From contig NC_135552.1 in assembly GCF_964340395.1 (NCBI RefSeq), forward strand, positions 565,001 through 629,000: a DNA stretch of 64,000 nucleotides, in the 5' to 3' direction. The notes under the pieces are model-generated. The model was not told the DNA's origin, ran no database searches, and worked only from the letters and a program-made list of their open reading frames with translations. Below are positions 1-13,400 of the stretch, piece by piece (positions within the stretch are counted from its first letter, which is position 1; every line of letters starts with the position of its first letter). The translations under genes were made by a program, and so were the position numbers. This DNA is from Glandiceps talaboti. Lineage: Eukaryota; Hemichordata; Enteropneusta; Spengelidae.

Positions 1-710
1 AGTTACATGTTATCTGAAAACATCAAACTTTTATAGTGGGTCTGAAGTGTGATTTTAGTGAGTACCAAACTCCCTTGTTGCTACTTGCTATGGAAAATCG
101 CCCGGTCAAACGAGGTCAGCTTCAGCTTCTGGGTCAAATCAGTCGTTTTCTACCAAAAATTCTTGAATGGAGCGTTACACAACGATCCTACTATATTTAC
201 TTGCCATAGTTATTAAAAACACATAAAAATATTTCAGGGCCTCAAGTATGCGTCCCGAATTCGTCGGGAAATCGGTATTCCTAAATGTAATTCCAAAATT
301 TGTTTTGCTGGTACAAAAGAAGAGATGTCAGTTGAGGTTTAGGCGTTTACAGTATCTAAAATGGTGGACTCTAGTGAAAGTTACGGTGAGTTGAAAATAC
401 CCAAAAATAGGGCCAGTGAGCAGCCATTCAAAGTGTAATGGTCGCAATCTGAAGGATAGATGTATGCAAATGAGGATGTTGCGGACTGGCTGATTATGTA
501 GAAGGGGTGCAGAATTTGGATTTGAAGTTTACAACTCTGTTTCAACAAACGCTTGTCATTTGGGCACACAATGCGTAGAATTATGACTAAAGCACATATT
601 ACATTGCTTGTTTGACGTCAATAGTTTCTTTTGAAAAGTGGCAGTTTACTTAAAGTCTCGTGGACTGATTTCCAATATGGCGTCATTAACATATTAATTT
701 TGTTGTTAAA
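1..710. other. AT-rich non-coding DNA, no feature
   Basis: Only short stop-bounded ORFs without recognisable motifs occur here. If the integrin tail exon lies left of the window, this is intronic. Confidence 0.5.
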
Positions 711-711
711 T

Positions 712-1020
712 TACAAAAAAAAATCATAAAAAATAGAAAAGAAGATATGCTGACTTGAAATTAACAAATCTAAGTAAGCTACCCTCCGTGCATCAACACA
801 CCAGATATCAAAGCAATCTGACAAGTAGTATTTGAGGAGATGATGAAAATATCATTTTTGAAAAAAAAATCATAAAAAATTGAAAATGGCACAGATCAAC
901 TTGGCATGAACAAATCTGAATAGCCCCCCCCCCCCCCCCCCCCCAGGGAACATGCACACCAAATATCGAAGTATTCTTGCTGTTACTTTTGGAGAAGATG
1001 ATGAAAATAAAAAAGTTGAC
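712..1020 (+). repeat. Two diverged tandem units of a dispersed repeat, with a poly-C run
   Basis: Two units of about 145 bp share an AAAAAATCATAAAAAAT head, an A-C-x-CAGATATCAAAG-type middle and a GAGGAGATGATGAAAAT end. A run of 21 C occupies 924-944. The organisation resembles the tandem core of Helentron-associated elements. Confidence 0.55.
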
Positions 1021-1032
1021 GGACACCTATGA

Positions 1033-1520
1033 TTCATCTATACCTCTATACTCTATACCCACCTATACCTAAAGCTACGCTTTCAGCTTTCACTGACAGC
1101 GGAGCTAAAAAAAGTGACTCCCTGTTTTTAAAACATTATTGAAAAGTAAATATGTTGCAGAATAATTTTGTAAAGTTTGGTGAAACTGACCAAGGTTTTA
1201 AAACAAGTGATATATCGACTGAAAGAGCTTCGCTGTTTATGTACATATTAGACATTTGCAAATTTAGTTGAATGCCAGTGGTGATTTAAGTATGATTTAG
1301 GATAATAAAATGTTAATGTTGTAATGAGATAAATAAAACAATATAAATCCTGCATTATATTCAATGTCATATGAATCCTAAAAGACATCTCTGTATTTCA
1401 ACACTGAGATGATCTCAGCATCTCAATCCATGTTTTGATTCAATTATTGCTAAAAAATATACATCAACCTACCCCTATACCTCTCTGCCGACTGTCTTTG
1501 ACAGTGGAGTGAAAAAGTGA
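1033..1520 (+). repeat. Two hairpin-ended repeat termini (Helitron-like)
   Basis: At 1073-1110 a hairpin (GCTTTCAG/CTGACAGC, one mismatch) is followed by GAGCTAAAAAAAGTG. At about 1484-1520 a second hairpin (ACTGTC-TTT-GACAGT) is followed by GGAGTGAAAAAGTG. Both follow CCTATACCT-rich sequence, so they look like two copies of one 3' terminus. No transposase gene is present. Confidence 0.45.
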
Positions 1521-1559
1521 AATTTTGTACAACTTCTCCTTAAGACTTGCATTTTGAAT

Positions 1560-1806
1560 GACGTCAATTATTTTATTTATAGTGAGGCTTTAGTAATAAC
1601 AGGGGGTGGGGGTGGAGGGGTGTCAGCCAAAATCTATAGCATAAAATGTGATCCACACAACTTCAATTTTCTAAACAGTATTCCTCGGTCAATTTTTCCT
1701 CACAAAAACAAGACTGTCATCATATGAAAAATGCTGTTAGTACTGAAAAGCGACCAAAGTCTGAAGTCATTAGTAATGATTCAATCCCACCATTACCAAC
1801 CTAATT
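1560..1806. other. AT-rich spacer, no feature
   Basis: Apart from a G-rich patch near 1600-1620, nothing recognisable is seen before the 33-bp satellite. Confidence 0.4.
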
Positions 1807-2580
1807 GATAATTGTAATGGCATATATTACAACCACATTTGATCATTTTAATGGCATCTACTACCACCACATTGATCATTTTAATGGTATCTGCTACCAC
1901 CACATTTGGTCATTTTAATGGCATCTACTACCACCACATTGATTATTTTAATGGCATCTACTACCACCACATTTGGTCATTTTAATGGCATCTACTACCA
2001 CCACATTGATCATTTTAATGGTATCTACTACCACCACATTGATCATTTTAATGGCATCTACTACCACCACATTGATTATTTTAATGGCATCTACTACCAC
2101 CACATTGATCATTTTAATGGTATCTACTACCACCACATTGATCATTTTAATGGTATCTACTACCACCACATTGATCATTTTAATGGCATCTACTACCACC
2201 ACATTGATCATTTTAATGGTATCTACTACCACCACATTGATTATTTTAATGGCATCTACTACCACCACATTTGGTCATTTTAATGGTATCTACTACCACC
2301 ACATTGATCATTTTAATGGCATCTACTACCACCACATTGATCATTTTAATGGTATCTACTATCACCACATTGATTATTTTAATGGTATCTGCTACCACCA
2401 CATTTGGTCATTTTAATGGCATCTACCACCACCACATTGATTATTTTAATGGCATCTACTACCACCACATTGATCATTTTAATGGCATCTACTACCACCA
2501 CATTGATCATTTTAATGGCATCTACTATCATCACATTGATTATTTTAATGGTATCTACTACCATCACAGTAATTTAGTAT
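1807..2580 (+). repeat. 33-bp satellite, about 23 units
   Basis: The monomer runs GATCATTTTAATGGCATC followed by TACTACCACCACATT. Common variants are GGTATC for GGCATC and TTATTT for TCATTT. Units with CATTTGGTCATTTT are 34 bp. Because 33 is divisible by three, several frames stay open and read as 11-residue peptide repeats such as HFNGIYYHHID. These are not genes. Edge units are more diverged. Confidence 0.95.
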
Positions 2581-2670
2581 GAAAGCTAAGAATTAATTAA
2601 CTCCTGGCACAGTGAAGGCCAGACCTCCCTTTGGTTAGATCAGTGCATTAGGTCAACAAGGTATATATAA

Positions 2671-5600
2671 CTACCAGTACTCAGTCTATGACATGTGACT
2701 ACTAGTCACTACCAGTACTCAGTCTATGACATGTGACTACTAGTCATTACCAGTACTTAGTCTATGACATGTGACTACTAGTCACTACCAGTACTCAGTC
2801 TATGACATGTGACTACTAGTCATTACCAGTACTCAGTCTATGACATGTGACTACTAGTCACTACCAGTACTCAGTCTATGACATGTGACTACTAGTCACT
2901 ACCAGTACTCAGTCTATGACATGTGACTACTAGTCATTACCAGTACTCAGTCTATGACATGTGACTACTAGTCATTACCAGTACTCAGTCTATGACATGT
3001 GACTACTAGTCATTACCAGTACTCAGTCTATGACATGTGACTACTAGTCATTACCAGTACTCAGTCTATGACATGTGACTACTAGTCATTACCAGTACTC
3101 AGTCTATGACATGTGACTACTAGTCACTACCAGTACTCAGTCTATGACATGTGACTACTAGTCATTACCAGTACTCAGTCTATGACATGTGACTACTAGT
3201 CATTACCAGTACTCAGTCTATGACATGTGACTACTAGTCACTACCAGTACTCAGTCTATGACATGTGACTACTAGTCACTACCAGTACTCAGTCTATGAC
3301 ATGTGACTACTAGTCACTACCAGTACTCAGTCTATGACATGTGACTACTAGTCACTACCAGTACTCAGTCTATGACATGTGACTACTAGTCACTACCAGT
3401 ACTCAGTCTATGACATGTGACTACTAGTCACTACCAGTACTCAGTCTATGACATGTGACTACTAGTCACTACCAGTACTCAGTCTATGACATGTGACTAC
3501 TAGTCACTACCAGTACTCAGTCTATGACATGTGACTACTAGTCACTACCAGTACTCAGTCTATGACACGTGACTACTAGTCACTACCAGTACTCAGTCTA
3601 TGACATGTGACTACTAGTCACTACCAGTACTCAGTCTATGACATGTGACTACTAGTCATTACCAGTACTTAGTCTATGACATGTGACTACTAGTCACTAC
3701 CAGTACTCAGTCTATGACACGTGACTACTAGTCACTACCAGTACTCAGTCTATGACACGTGACTACTAGTCACTACCAGTACTCAGTCTATGACATGTGA
3801 CTACTAGTCACTACCAGTACTCAGTCTATGACATGTGACTACTAGTCATTACCAGTACTCAGTCTATGACACGTGACTACTAGTCACTACCAGTACTCAG
3901 TCTATGACATGTGACTACTAGTCACTACCAGTACTCAGTCTATGACATGTGACTACTAGTCATTACCAGTACTCAGTCTATGACATGTGACTACTAGTCA
4001 CTACCAGTACTCAGTCTATGACACGTGACTACTAGTCACTACCAGTACTCAGTCTATGACACGTGACTACTAGTCACTACCAGTACTCAGTCTATGACAT
4101 GTGACTACTAGTCACTACCAGTACTCAGTCTATGACATGTGACTACTAGTCACTACCAGTACTCAGTCTATGACACGTGACTACTAGTCACTACCAGTAC
4201 TTAGTCTATGACATGTGACTACTAGTCACTACCAGTACTCAGTCTATGACATGTGACTACTAGTCACTACCAGTACTCAGTCTATGACATGTGACTACTA
4301 GTCATTACCAGTACTCAGTCTATGACATGTGACTACTAGTCACTACCAGTACTCAGTCTATGACATGTGACTACTAGTCATTACCAGTACTCAGTCTATG
4401 ACATGTGACTACTAGTCACTACCAGTACTCAGTCTATGACATGCGACTACTAGTCACTACCAGTACTCAGTCTATGACATGTGACTACTAGTCACTACCA
4501 GTACTTAGTCTATGACATGTGACTACTAGTCATTACCAGTACTCAGTCTATGACATGTGACTACTAGTCACTACCAGTACTCAGTCTATGACATGTGACT
4601 GCTAGTCATTACCAGTACTCAGTCTATGACATGTGACTACTAGTCACTACCAGTACTCAGTCTATGACATGTGACTACTAGTCACTACCAGTACTCAGTC
4701 TATGACATGTGACTACTAGTCATTACCAGTACTCAGTCTATGACATGTGACTACTAGTCATTACCAGTACTCAGTCTATGACATGTGACTACTAGTCATT
4801 ACCAGTACTCAGTCTATGACATGTGACTACTAGTCACTACCAGTACTCAGTCTATGACATGTGACTACTAGTCACTACCAGTACTCAGTCTATGACATGT
4901 GACTACTAGTCACTACCAGTACTCAGTCTATGACATGTGACTACTAGTCATTACCAGTACTCAGTCTATGACATGTGACTACTAGTCATTACCAGTACTC
5001 AGTCTATGACATGTGACTACTAGTCATTACCAGTACTCAGTCTATGACATGTGACTACTAGTCACTACCAGTACTCAGTCTATGACATGTGACTACTAGT
5101 CACTACCAGTACTCAGTCTATGACATGTGACTACTAGTCACTACCAGTACTCAGTCTATGACATGTGACTACTAGTCATTACCAGTACTTAGTCTATGAC
5201 TTGTGACTACTAGTCACTACCAGTACTTAGTCTATGACATGTGACTACTAGTCATTACCAGTACTCAGTCTATGACTTGTGACTACTAGTCACTACCAGT
5301 ACTCAGTCTATGACATGTGACTACTAGTCACTACCAGTACTCAGTCTATGACATGTGACTACTAGTCACTACCAGTACTCAGTCTATGACATGTGACTAC
5401 TAGTCACTACCAGTACTCAGTCTATGACATGTGACTACTAGTCACTACCAGTACTCAGTCTATGACATGTGACTACTAGTCACTACCAGTACTCAGTCTA
5501 TGACATGTGACTACTAGTCACTACCAGTACTCAGTCTATGACATGTGACTACTAGTCATTACCAGTACTCAGTCTATGACATGTGACTACTAGTCATTAC

Positions 5601-7964
5601 CAGTACTCAGTCTATGACATGTGACTACTAGTCATTACCAGTACTCAGTCTATGACATGTGACTACTAGTCACTACCAGTACTCAGTCTATGACATGTGA
5701 CTACTAGTCATTACCAGTACTCAGTCTATGACATGTGACTACTAGTCACTACCAGTACTCAGTCTATGACATGTGACTACTAGTCATTACCAGTACTCAG
5801 TCTATGACATGTGACTACTAGTCACTACCAGTACTCAGTCTATGACATGTGACTACTAGTCACTACCAGTACTCAGTCTATGACATGTGACTACTAGTCA
5901 CTACCAGTACTCAGTCTATGACATGTGACTACTAGTCACTACCAGTACTCAGTCTATGACATGTGACTACTAGTCACTACCAGTACTCAGTCTATGACAT
6001 GTGACTACTAGTCACTACCAGTACTCAGTCTATGACATGTGACTACTAGTCACTACCAGTACTCAGTCTATGACATGTGACTACTAGTCATTACCAGTAC
6101 TCAGTCTATGACATGTGACTACTAGTCATTACCAGTACTCAGTCTATGACATGTGACTACTAGTCACTACCAGTACTCAGTCTATGACATGTGACTACTA
6201 GTCACTACCAGTACTCAGTCTATGACATGTGACTACTAGTCACTACCAGTACTCAGTCTATGACATGTGACTACTAGTCATTACCAGTACTCAGTCTATG
6301 ACATGTGACTACTAGTCATTACCAGTACTCAGTCTATGACATGTGACTACTAGTCATTACCAGTACTCAGTCTATGACATGTGACTACTAGTCATTACCA
6401 GTACTCAGTCTATGACATGTGACTACTAGTCACTACCAGTACTCAGTCTATGACATGTGACTACTAGTCACTACCAGTACTCAGTCTATGACATGTGACT
6501 ACTAGTCACTACCAGTACTCAGTCTATGACATGTGACTACTAGTCATTACCAGTACTTAGTCTATGACATGTGACTACTAGTCACTACCAGTACTTAGTC
6601 TATGACATGTGACTACTAGTCATTACCAGTACTCATTCTATGACTTGTGACTACTAGTCACTACCAGTACTCAGTCTATGACATGTGACTACTAGTCACT
6701 ACCAGTACTCAGTCTATGACATGTGACTACTAGTCACTACCAGTACTCAGTCTATGACATGTGACTACTAGTCACTACCAGTACTCAGTCTATGACATGT
6801 GACTACTAGTCACTACCAGTACTCAGTCTATGACATGTGACTACTAGTCACTACCAGTACTCAGTCTATGACATGTGACTACTAGTCACTACCAGTACTC
6901 AGTCTATGACATGTGACTACTAGTCATTACCAGTACTCAGTCTATGACATGTGACTACTAGTCATTACCAGTACTCAGTCTATGACATGTGACTACTAGT
7001 CATTACCAGTACTCAGTCTATGACATGTGACTACTAGTCACTACCAGTACTCAGTCTATGACATGTGACTACTAGTCACTACCAGTACTCAGTCTATGAC
7101 ATGTGACTACTAGTCATTACCAGTACTCAGTCTATGACATGTGACTACTAGTCACTACCAGTACTCAGTCTATGACATGTGACTACTAGTCATTACCAGT
7201 ACTCAGTCTATGACATGTGACTACTAGTCACTACCAGTACTCAGTCTATGACATGTGACTACTAGTCACTACCAGTACTCAGTCTATGACATGTGACTAC
7301 TAGTCACTACCAGTACTCAGTCTATGACATGTGACTACTAGTCACTACCAGTACTCAGTCTATGACATGTGACTACTAGTCACTACCAGTACTCAGTCTA
7401 TGACATGTGACTACTAGTCACTACCAGTACTCAGTCTATGACATGTGACTACTAGTCACTACCAGTACTCAGTCTATGACATGTGACTACTAGTCATTAC
7501 CAGTACTCAGTCTATGACATGTGACTACTAGTCACTACCAGTACTCAGTCTATGACATGTGACTACTAGTCACTACCAGTACTCAGTCTATGACATGTGA
7601 CTACTAGTCACTACCAGTACTCAGTCTATGACATGTGACTACTAGTCATTACCAGTACTCAGTCTATGACATGTGACTACTAGTCATTACCAGTACTCAG
7701 TCTATGACATGTGACTACTAGTCATTACCAGTACTCAGTCTATGACATGTGACTACTAGTCACTACCAGTACTTAGTCTATGACATGTGACTACTAGTCA
7801 CTACCAGTACTCAGTCTATGACATGTGACTACTAGTCACTACCAGTACTTAGTCTATGACATGTGACTACTAGTCATTACCAGTACTCAGTCTATGACAT
7901 GTGACTACTAGTCATTACCAGTACTCAGTCTATGACATGTGACTACTAGTCACTACCAGTACTT
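2671..7964 (+). repeat. 38-bp satellite, 139 periods
   Basis: The monomer runs CACTACCAGTACTCAG then TCTATGACATGTGACTACTAGT. The word ACCAGT occurs at 2673 and again at 7955, exactly 139 x 38 bp later, so no net indel has built up over 5.3 kb. Variation is mostly C/T at three sites: CACT/CATT, ACTC/ACTT, and CATGTG/CACGTG. Each unit holds the inverted repeat GTGACTA-C-TAGTCAC. It lies downstream of the transmembrane exon in the gene's sense and is probably intronic. Confidence 0.97.
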
Positions 7965-8537
7965 ACAAGATATAGATCTAGTACGCATTTGCAAGCAAAA
8001 GTGTAGTTCCAAAGGCGCTGTATGGCTGTAAGTTTAGGGTTGTTGATATTCATTTACAGAGGTCATGGTTGTGTGGAGATAAAATAAGATGTATTTACCT
8101 ATGAGTTGGGGTACAATTCAATGGTAATATGTTATAGCAAAGGATCATGATAGCTGTCGCATGAAGTTGCAAATGACAAAGCTCACTTTTCTTGCTTTGT
8201 CAATTTAAAACACTAAATTTAATCTTTGCACATCAACTTTTTTTTTTCAAACAAAAATCAAGGTTTTGATAATTTTTTCTAAGAAAAGCTAAAATTGTTT
8301 CAAAATAAATATCCAATGATGAGTACATTCTCAAAACTCTAAAAAGTTGTGGGGGCGCTCTATAGAATGTAGCCACGATGGAGTCAGAAACCAAGAATTT
8401 GAGAGAATTCTAAAGTTTAAAAATGCCCCATAGGGGGTTGCCCTGGAACTAACAATATCACTGAAAATATATTGTAAGTTTACTTTATTAGTGTTGGTAA
8501 TATCTAACATCTTAAGGGGTACTATCAGACCACTCAC
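7965..8537. other. Intronic AT-rich DNA next to transmembrane exon, no feature
   Basis: No exon with a GFF(K/R)R motif and acceptor was found on the minus strand. Nothing else is recognised. Confidence 0.5.
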
Positions 8538-8666
8538 CTTCCAAAGAATTAAGACGACTATTATAAGGAGAAGAAGTCCTGCTAGTGCTGCTACTATGTA
8601 AATCCATATTGGAATTCCTTTCTTTCCTTCTCGGATATCTATATCAGGAGTAGCTTCTGTTATAAC
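8538..8666 (-). CDS. Integrin alpha exon (transmembrane helix)
   Basis: This 129-nt (43-codon) phase 0-0 exon reads [17 protein letters not shown], then a [16 protein letters not shown]-type helix ending LILWK at the donor GTGAGT. A proline-tryptophan entry and an LAGLLLL core are typical of integrin alpha transmembrane segments. The next residues should be the GFFKR-type hinge that binds talin/beta partners, in a separate exon. No such exon is visible between 1 and 8537. Confidence 0.95.
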
Positions 8667-10419
8667 CTGTTGACAAAAAACAAAGGATGGAAATATCTGA
8701 TATGTAAACAAGTTCCAGCTACTTTTGTGGCTCTTTACTGCTGAAATTCATAAGATACACTGTAACCAATTGCTTAATACACTGTACCTAATTAATATGG
8801 AAAATACACATCACAATTATATTTTTATTGAAATATAAGGTTGGAAATTCTTTTTCATAATTTTCATTAAAAAATTTCAGGAATACATGTTGTCCTTTCA
8901 GCATTTCTAGAGAAACAGGCGTGGTGACCCTTTATAAATGTGTTTTGTCAAAAATAGTGGCAATGGCGTTGTAGCACAACAGTAGAGTATTATAAATGTG
9001 TTTTGTCAAAAATAGTGGCAATGGCGTTGTAGCACAACAGTAGAGTATTATAAATGTGTTTTGTCAAAAATAGTGGCAATGGCGTTGTAGCACAACAGTA
9101 GAGTATTATAAATGTGTTTTGTAAAAAATAGTGGCAAAGGCGTTGTAGCACAACCGTAGAGTTTAAAAATAGCACCAATGGCGTTGCAGCACAACTGTAC
9201 AGTTTTAAAAAAATGTTTACCCACCTGCTGATCAATGCTAGGTATTGGTGTTCATTTGCTGAATGATTATTCAGTTGCCTATCCAACCCTGTTATTATCT
9301 TTGCAATATACTCGATCATCTGGCTGTTGCTATGTGCGTGGTCATGTTGCTAAACATATTTGCATAGATTTTTTTGAATGTTTGTTCACTTATTTATGAA
9401 TCCCTGATGTTATCTTTGCAATATCCATGATCATATGGCTGTTGCTATGGGTATGGTCTTGTTGCTAGGTATATTCGCATACATTTTTTTAATGTTTGTT
9501 CATTTGTCTATTATTCCCTGTTGTTATCTTTGCAATATACATGACCATTTGGCTGTTGCTATGGGTGTGTGGTTGTGTCACTAGGCACATTTACATACAT
9601 TTCTTGAATGTTTAGTTGATTTTCTATGAATCCCTGTTATCTTTGCAATATCTATGATCATTTGGCTGTTGCCATGGGCGTGGTCTTGTTGCTAGGCATA
9701 TTTGCATACACTTTTTGAATGTTCACTTGTCTACGAATCCCTATTGTTATCTTGAAATACACCTCAGTTTGACTGTTGCTATGGGCGTGGTCATGTTGCT
9801 AGGGATATTTGCATGTATTTTTTAATGTTTACTCACATGCCTATCAGATGATGTTGTTATTTAATCAAAATATACTGCCATTTGCTAAGGGCGTGGTCAT
9901 GGTTGCTAGGGCCAATTGTGTCAAAATCTTTTGATGAAAATCTGCAGAATAACACTTCTAGAAACATCTCACCAAATTTCCGTCTCATTGACCAAGTACT
10001 TTTTGAGATAAAGTTTTTGCCCAAAATTCACATTTTTACACCTAATATGCTGAACACTTCTTCATCTATACACCCCAGATGCATCCCCATTAAATTTCAA
10101 CCCAATCTGCTAAGTGGTTTTGGAATTAAAGATTTTTGACCAAAAAGACACATTTTTAGCACTAATTTGCATATCACTGATGGGATCATCATGTTGTAAA
10201 CAATTCTTAATCGAAACACCTTTTGGAATTTTCCCACCAAATTTCAGACCGATCTGCCCAGTGGTTATTAAGTTTAAGTTTTTTGACCAAAAATCACATT
10301 TTTTTTACCCAAATCACCCATCGGGTATGATCATTTGAACAATTTCCCAACTAGACATCCAAAGTAATACATCCACTAAATATCATGGCAATCGGTCAGT
10401 TTCTGACTTTAAGTTGTTT

Positions 10420-10477
<58 letters not shown>

Positions 10478-13400
10478 CCACACAGACAGAGACAGACAGA
10501 CAGCCAGACAGGCACTTTGCAATGCCTATAGCACTACTGAACCTTATTAGTTCAGTTGTGCTAAAAATGTCTTCATTCATTTTCACACTTCACCAAACTC
10601 TCACCGATTGTGAAGCATGGTGACCAATAAGTATCTTATCTCGTCGTTTTCTGAACCACCTACCGTATTTTTTGTAGTCATGTTATCAGAAACAAACATT
10701 TCTCTTTTATATTTGGCCTTAACAGAATTACTGGAACCATGTACAATAGATTGTTCATTTTTGAGTATTTATACAGTGAAAGTTGCGTTGGGATCAAGTG
10801 ATATATTAATAATTCCTGCCATTCCAACTATTCATCATACATGCTGACTTTTGCACAGCAAGTTAGCTATTGTGTTTGTTCGTGAATGATTTCTGTTTTA
10901 TTACTCCAATGATTAGATTCTCGCAAACAACAGCCGTGAGCAGAGCAAACAAACTGATAACAACAAGTCATTGAGAATGACATAGTCCCCTGCTATGATT
11001 GGGTTTTAAGGAATTATCTCTACTCTGAACACTTGTGAACCTAAATCAAACAGACTTAGATATGTTGTGTCTGCTCGTTGGACATGGAACATGCCTACTC
11101 ATGTTGTGTCTCCTCGTTGGACATGGGACATGCCTACTCTTCAAAATGATGTGATGGAATAAACCATTCAATAATAAAGGTTGGGTCGGGTACGGGGGGG
11201 GGGGGGGGGGGGGACGACCTGATCAAGCATGTCCGAGTTATGTCTTTGGACATGAAAACTGCGCCAAAAAAATCGCTGCTAGGTAGCCATATCAGATTGC
11301 ATCACGACAAAAATAGCACCAATGGTGTCGTAGCACAACTGAACAGTTGTTAAAAATGTTTAACCCATATGCTGATCCATACCAGGTATAGGTGTTCATT
11401 TGCTGAATGATTATCCATACATTCATTTGTCTACTTATCCCTGATATCTTTGCAATATATGTGATCACTTGGCTGTTGCTATGGGCATGGTCTTGTTGCT
11501 AGGCACATTTGCATACATTTTTTGAATGTGTCTGTGATATCTTTGCAAAATGTGTGATCATTTGGCTGTTGCTATGGGCATGGTCATGTTGCTAGGCATA
11601 TTTGCATACATTTTTTTGAATTGTTATTCATTTGTCTATCAATTCCTATTGTTATCTTTGCAATATACGTGATTATTTGGTTGTTGCTATGGGCATGGTC
11701 TTGTTGCTAGGCAAATAACATCCATTTTTTGAATGTTTATTCAATTGTCTATTCATCCCCATGGTTATCTTTGTGAAGTACACCACCGATTTGCTGTTCC
11801 TATGGGCGTGGTCTTGTTGCTATGCAAATTTACATACATTTTTGGAATGTTCATTCAATTATCTATTAATCTCTGTAGGTATCTTTGCAATATATCTGAT
11901 CATTTGGCTGTTGCTATGGGCGTGATCTTGTTGCTAGGCATATTTGCATTCATTTTTGATTTCTTATTCAATTGTCTTTTAATCCCAGTGGTTATCTTTG
12001 TGAAATACCTCACCGTTTGGCTGTTGCTATGGGCGTGGTCTTGTTGCTAGGCACATTTGCAAACATATTTTGAATGCTTAGACACACCTAAGAATGTTCC
12101 CACCAAATTTCAGACCCATCTGCCCAATAGTTTTGGGGTAAGTTTTTTGACCGAAAATTACATTTTTCGACCCAAATCACACACCGGGAGTAAGATCATT
12201 TTGATTTGAACAATTTCCCAAATAGACACCCAAGGTAATACACCCATCAAATATCATGGCAATCGGTACATGCAGGAAATTTAACCTGCCAAACACAGTA
12301 TGATCATGGAGGTCTTGATTTGACTATTTTTTCTTCCCCATAAAATGTGTGACTTCTTATTCTTTGTACAAACTGTTTTTTGAATGCATAAAGACTGTGC
12401 ATTTATATGAACCTGTTTTAATCATAGTGTCTAAGATTTCATTTAGCTGTGCTAAAAACAGGCCTAGGTTGCCAAGCAACCTTAAACAGATGTTAATCTT
12501 TACGACATTGACACAAATATGTGAAGTAGCCCATAAAAGATTTAATGATTTCATTGCATCAATAAAACAAGAAAATTTTATTTCCAGGCTGAAGTCAAAG
12601 CATTTTGTAATACAACAAATCACATTTCCAAATGTAAAATGCACATTTCTGATGCGATCATTTTCATTTGAACAATTTCCCAACTAGACACCCAAGGTAA
12701 TGGACCCATCAAATATCAGTTTCTGACTTTAAGTTGTTTACACACAGACACACACACAGACAGACAGACAGACAGACAGACTACTGAACCTCCAGTTCAG
12801 TTGTGCTAAAAACAGATATGCACATGTATGTCATACAACACTGTCCTAATACCAACTTTGAATGAGATCTGTTCAAGCATGTCTGAGTAATAGCTTTGGA
12901 CATGGAAAATTCGCAAACAAAATGGCTGCCAGGCAGCCATATTGGATCGTATCACGTCGAAAATGGATATGCACATGTATGTCATAGAATACTGTCCTAA
13001 TACCAACTTTGAATGAGATCTGTTCAAGCATGTCTGAGTTTTGGCTTTGGACAGGGAAAATTTGCAAAAAAATGGCTGCTAGCGGCCATATTGGATCGTA
13101 TCATGAAACAAATTGACGTGCATATGTATGCCATTGTATGTTGCCCCTGTACCAAGTTTGAAAAAAATCAGTCCAGGCATCTCCAAGAAACGGCTCTGGA
13201 CAGATGGACGGACGGACGGATGCACGGACGGAGCACAATCCATAAGTCTAATGAAAGTTATCTCACCTCTTCTTTATCATTTGCTATATCTGTTTGTCTG
13301 ACAAATGGAGCATCTATAATCTTCACTTCACCTTTAGATACTATGTTAACTTTAGTTACAGCACGATAATCCTACAACAAAATACATGATGTTAAAAATT

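Noticed and set aside
924-944. C/G homopolymer runs (also 11194-11213, 15141-15158, 16429-16440, 27374-27386, 31953-31965) as G-quadruplex signals
   Set aside because: They are single homopolymer tracts in or beside repeats; function cannot be argued and lengths are prone to sequencing error.
1906-2582. Histidine/tyrosine-rich ORFs (HFNGIYYHHID repeats) on both strands
   Set aside because: They come from the 33-bp satellite in several overlapping frames, without start context or non-repeat ends.
2671-7964. Possible CRISPR-like array
   Set aside because: Units are directly contiguous with no unique spacers, and the context is eukaryotic.
10383-10623. ORFs with VCVCVC or THTHTH runs (also at 17638-18052 and 27053-27442)
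   Set aside because: They are translations of (CA)n microsatellites.
12349-12687. Overlapping ORFs of about 110 codons on both strands
   Set aside because: They lie in the body of a family A element and have no recognisable domain.
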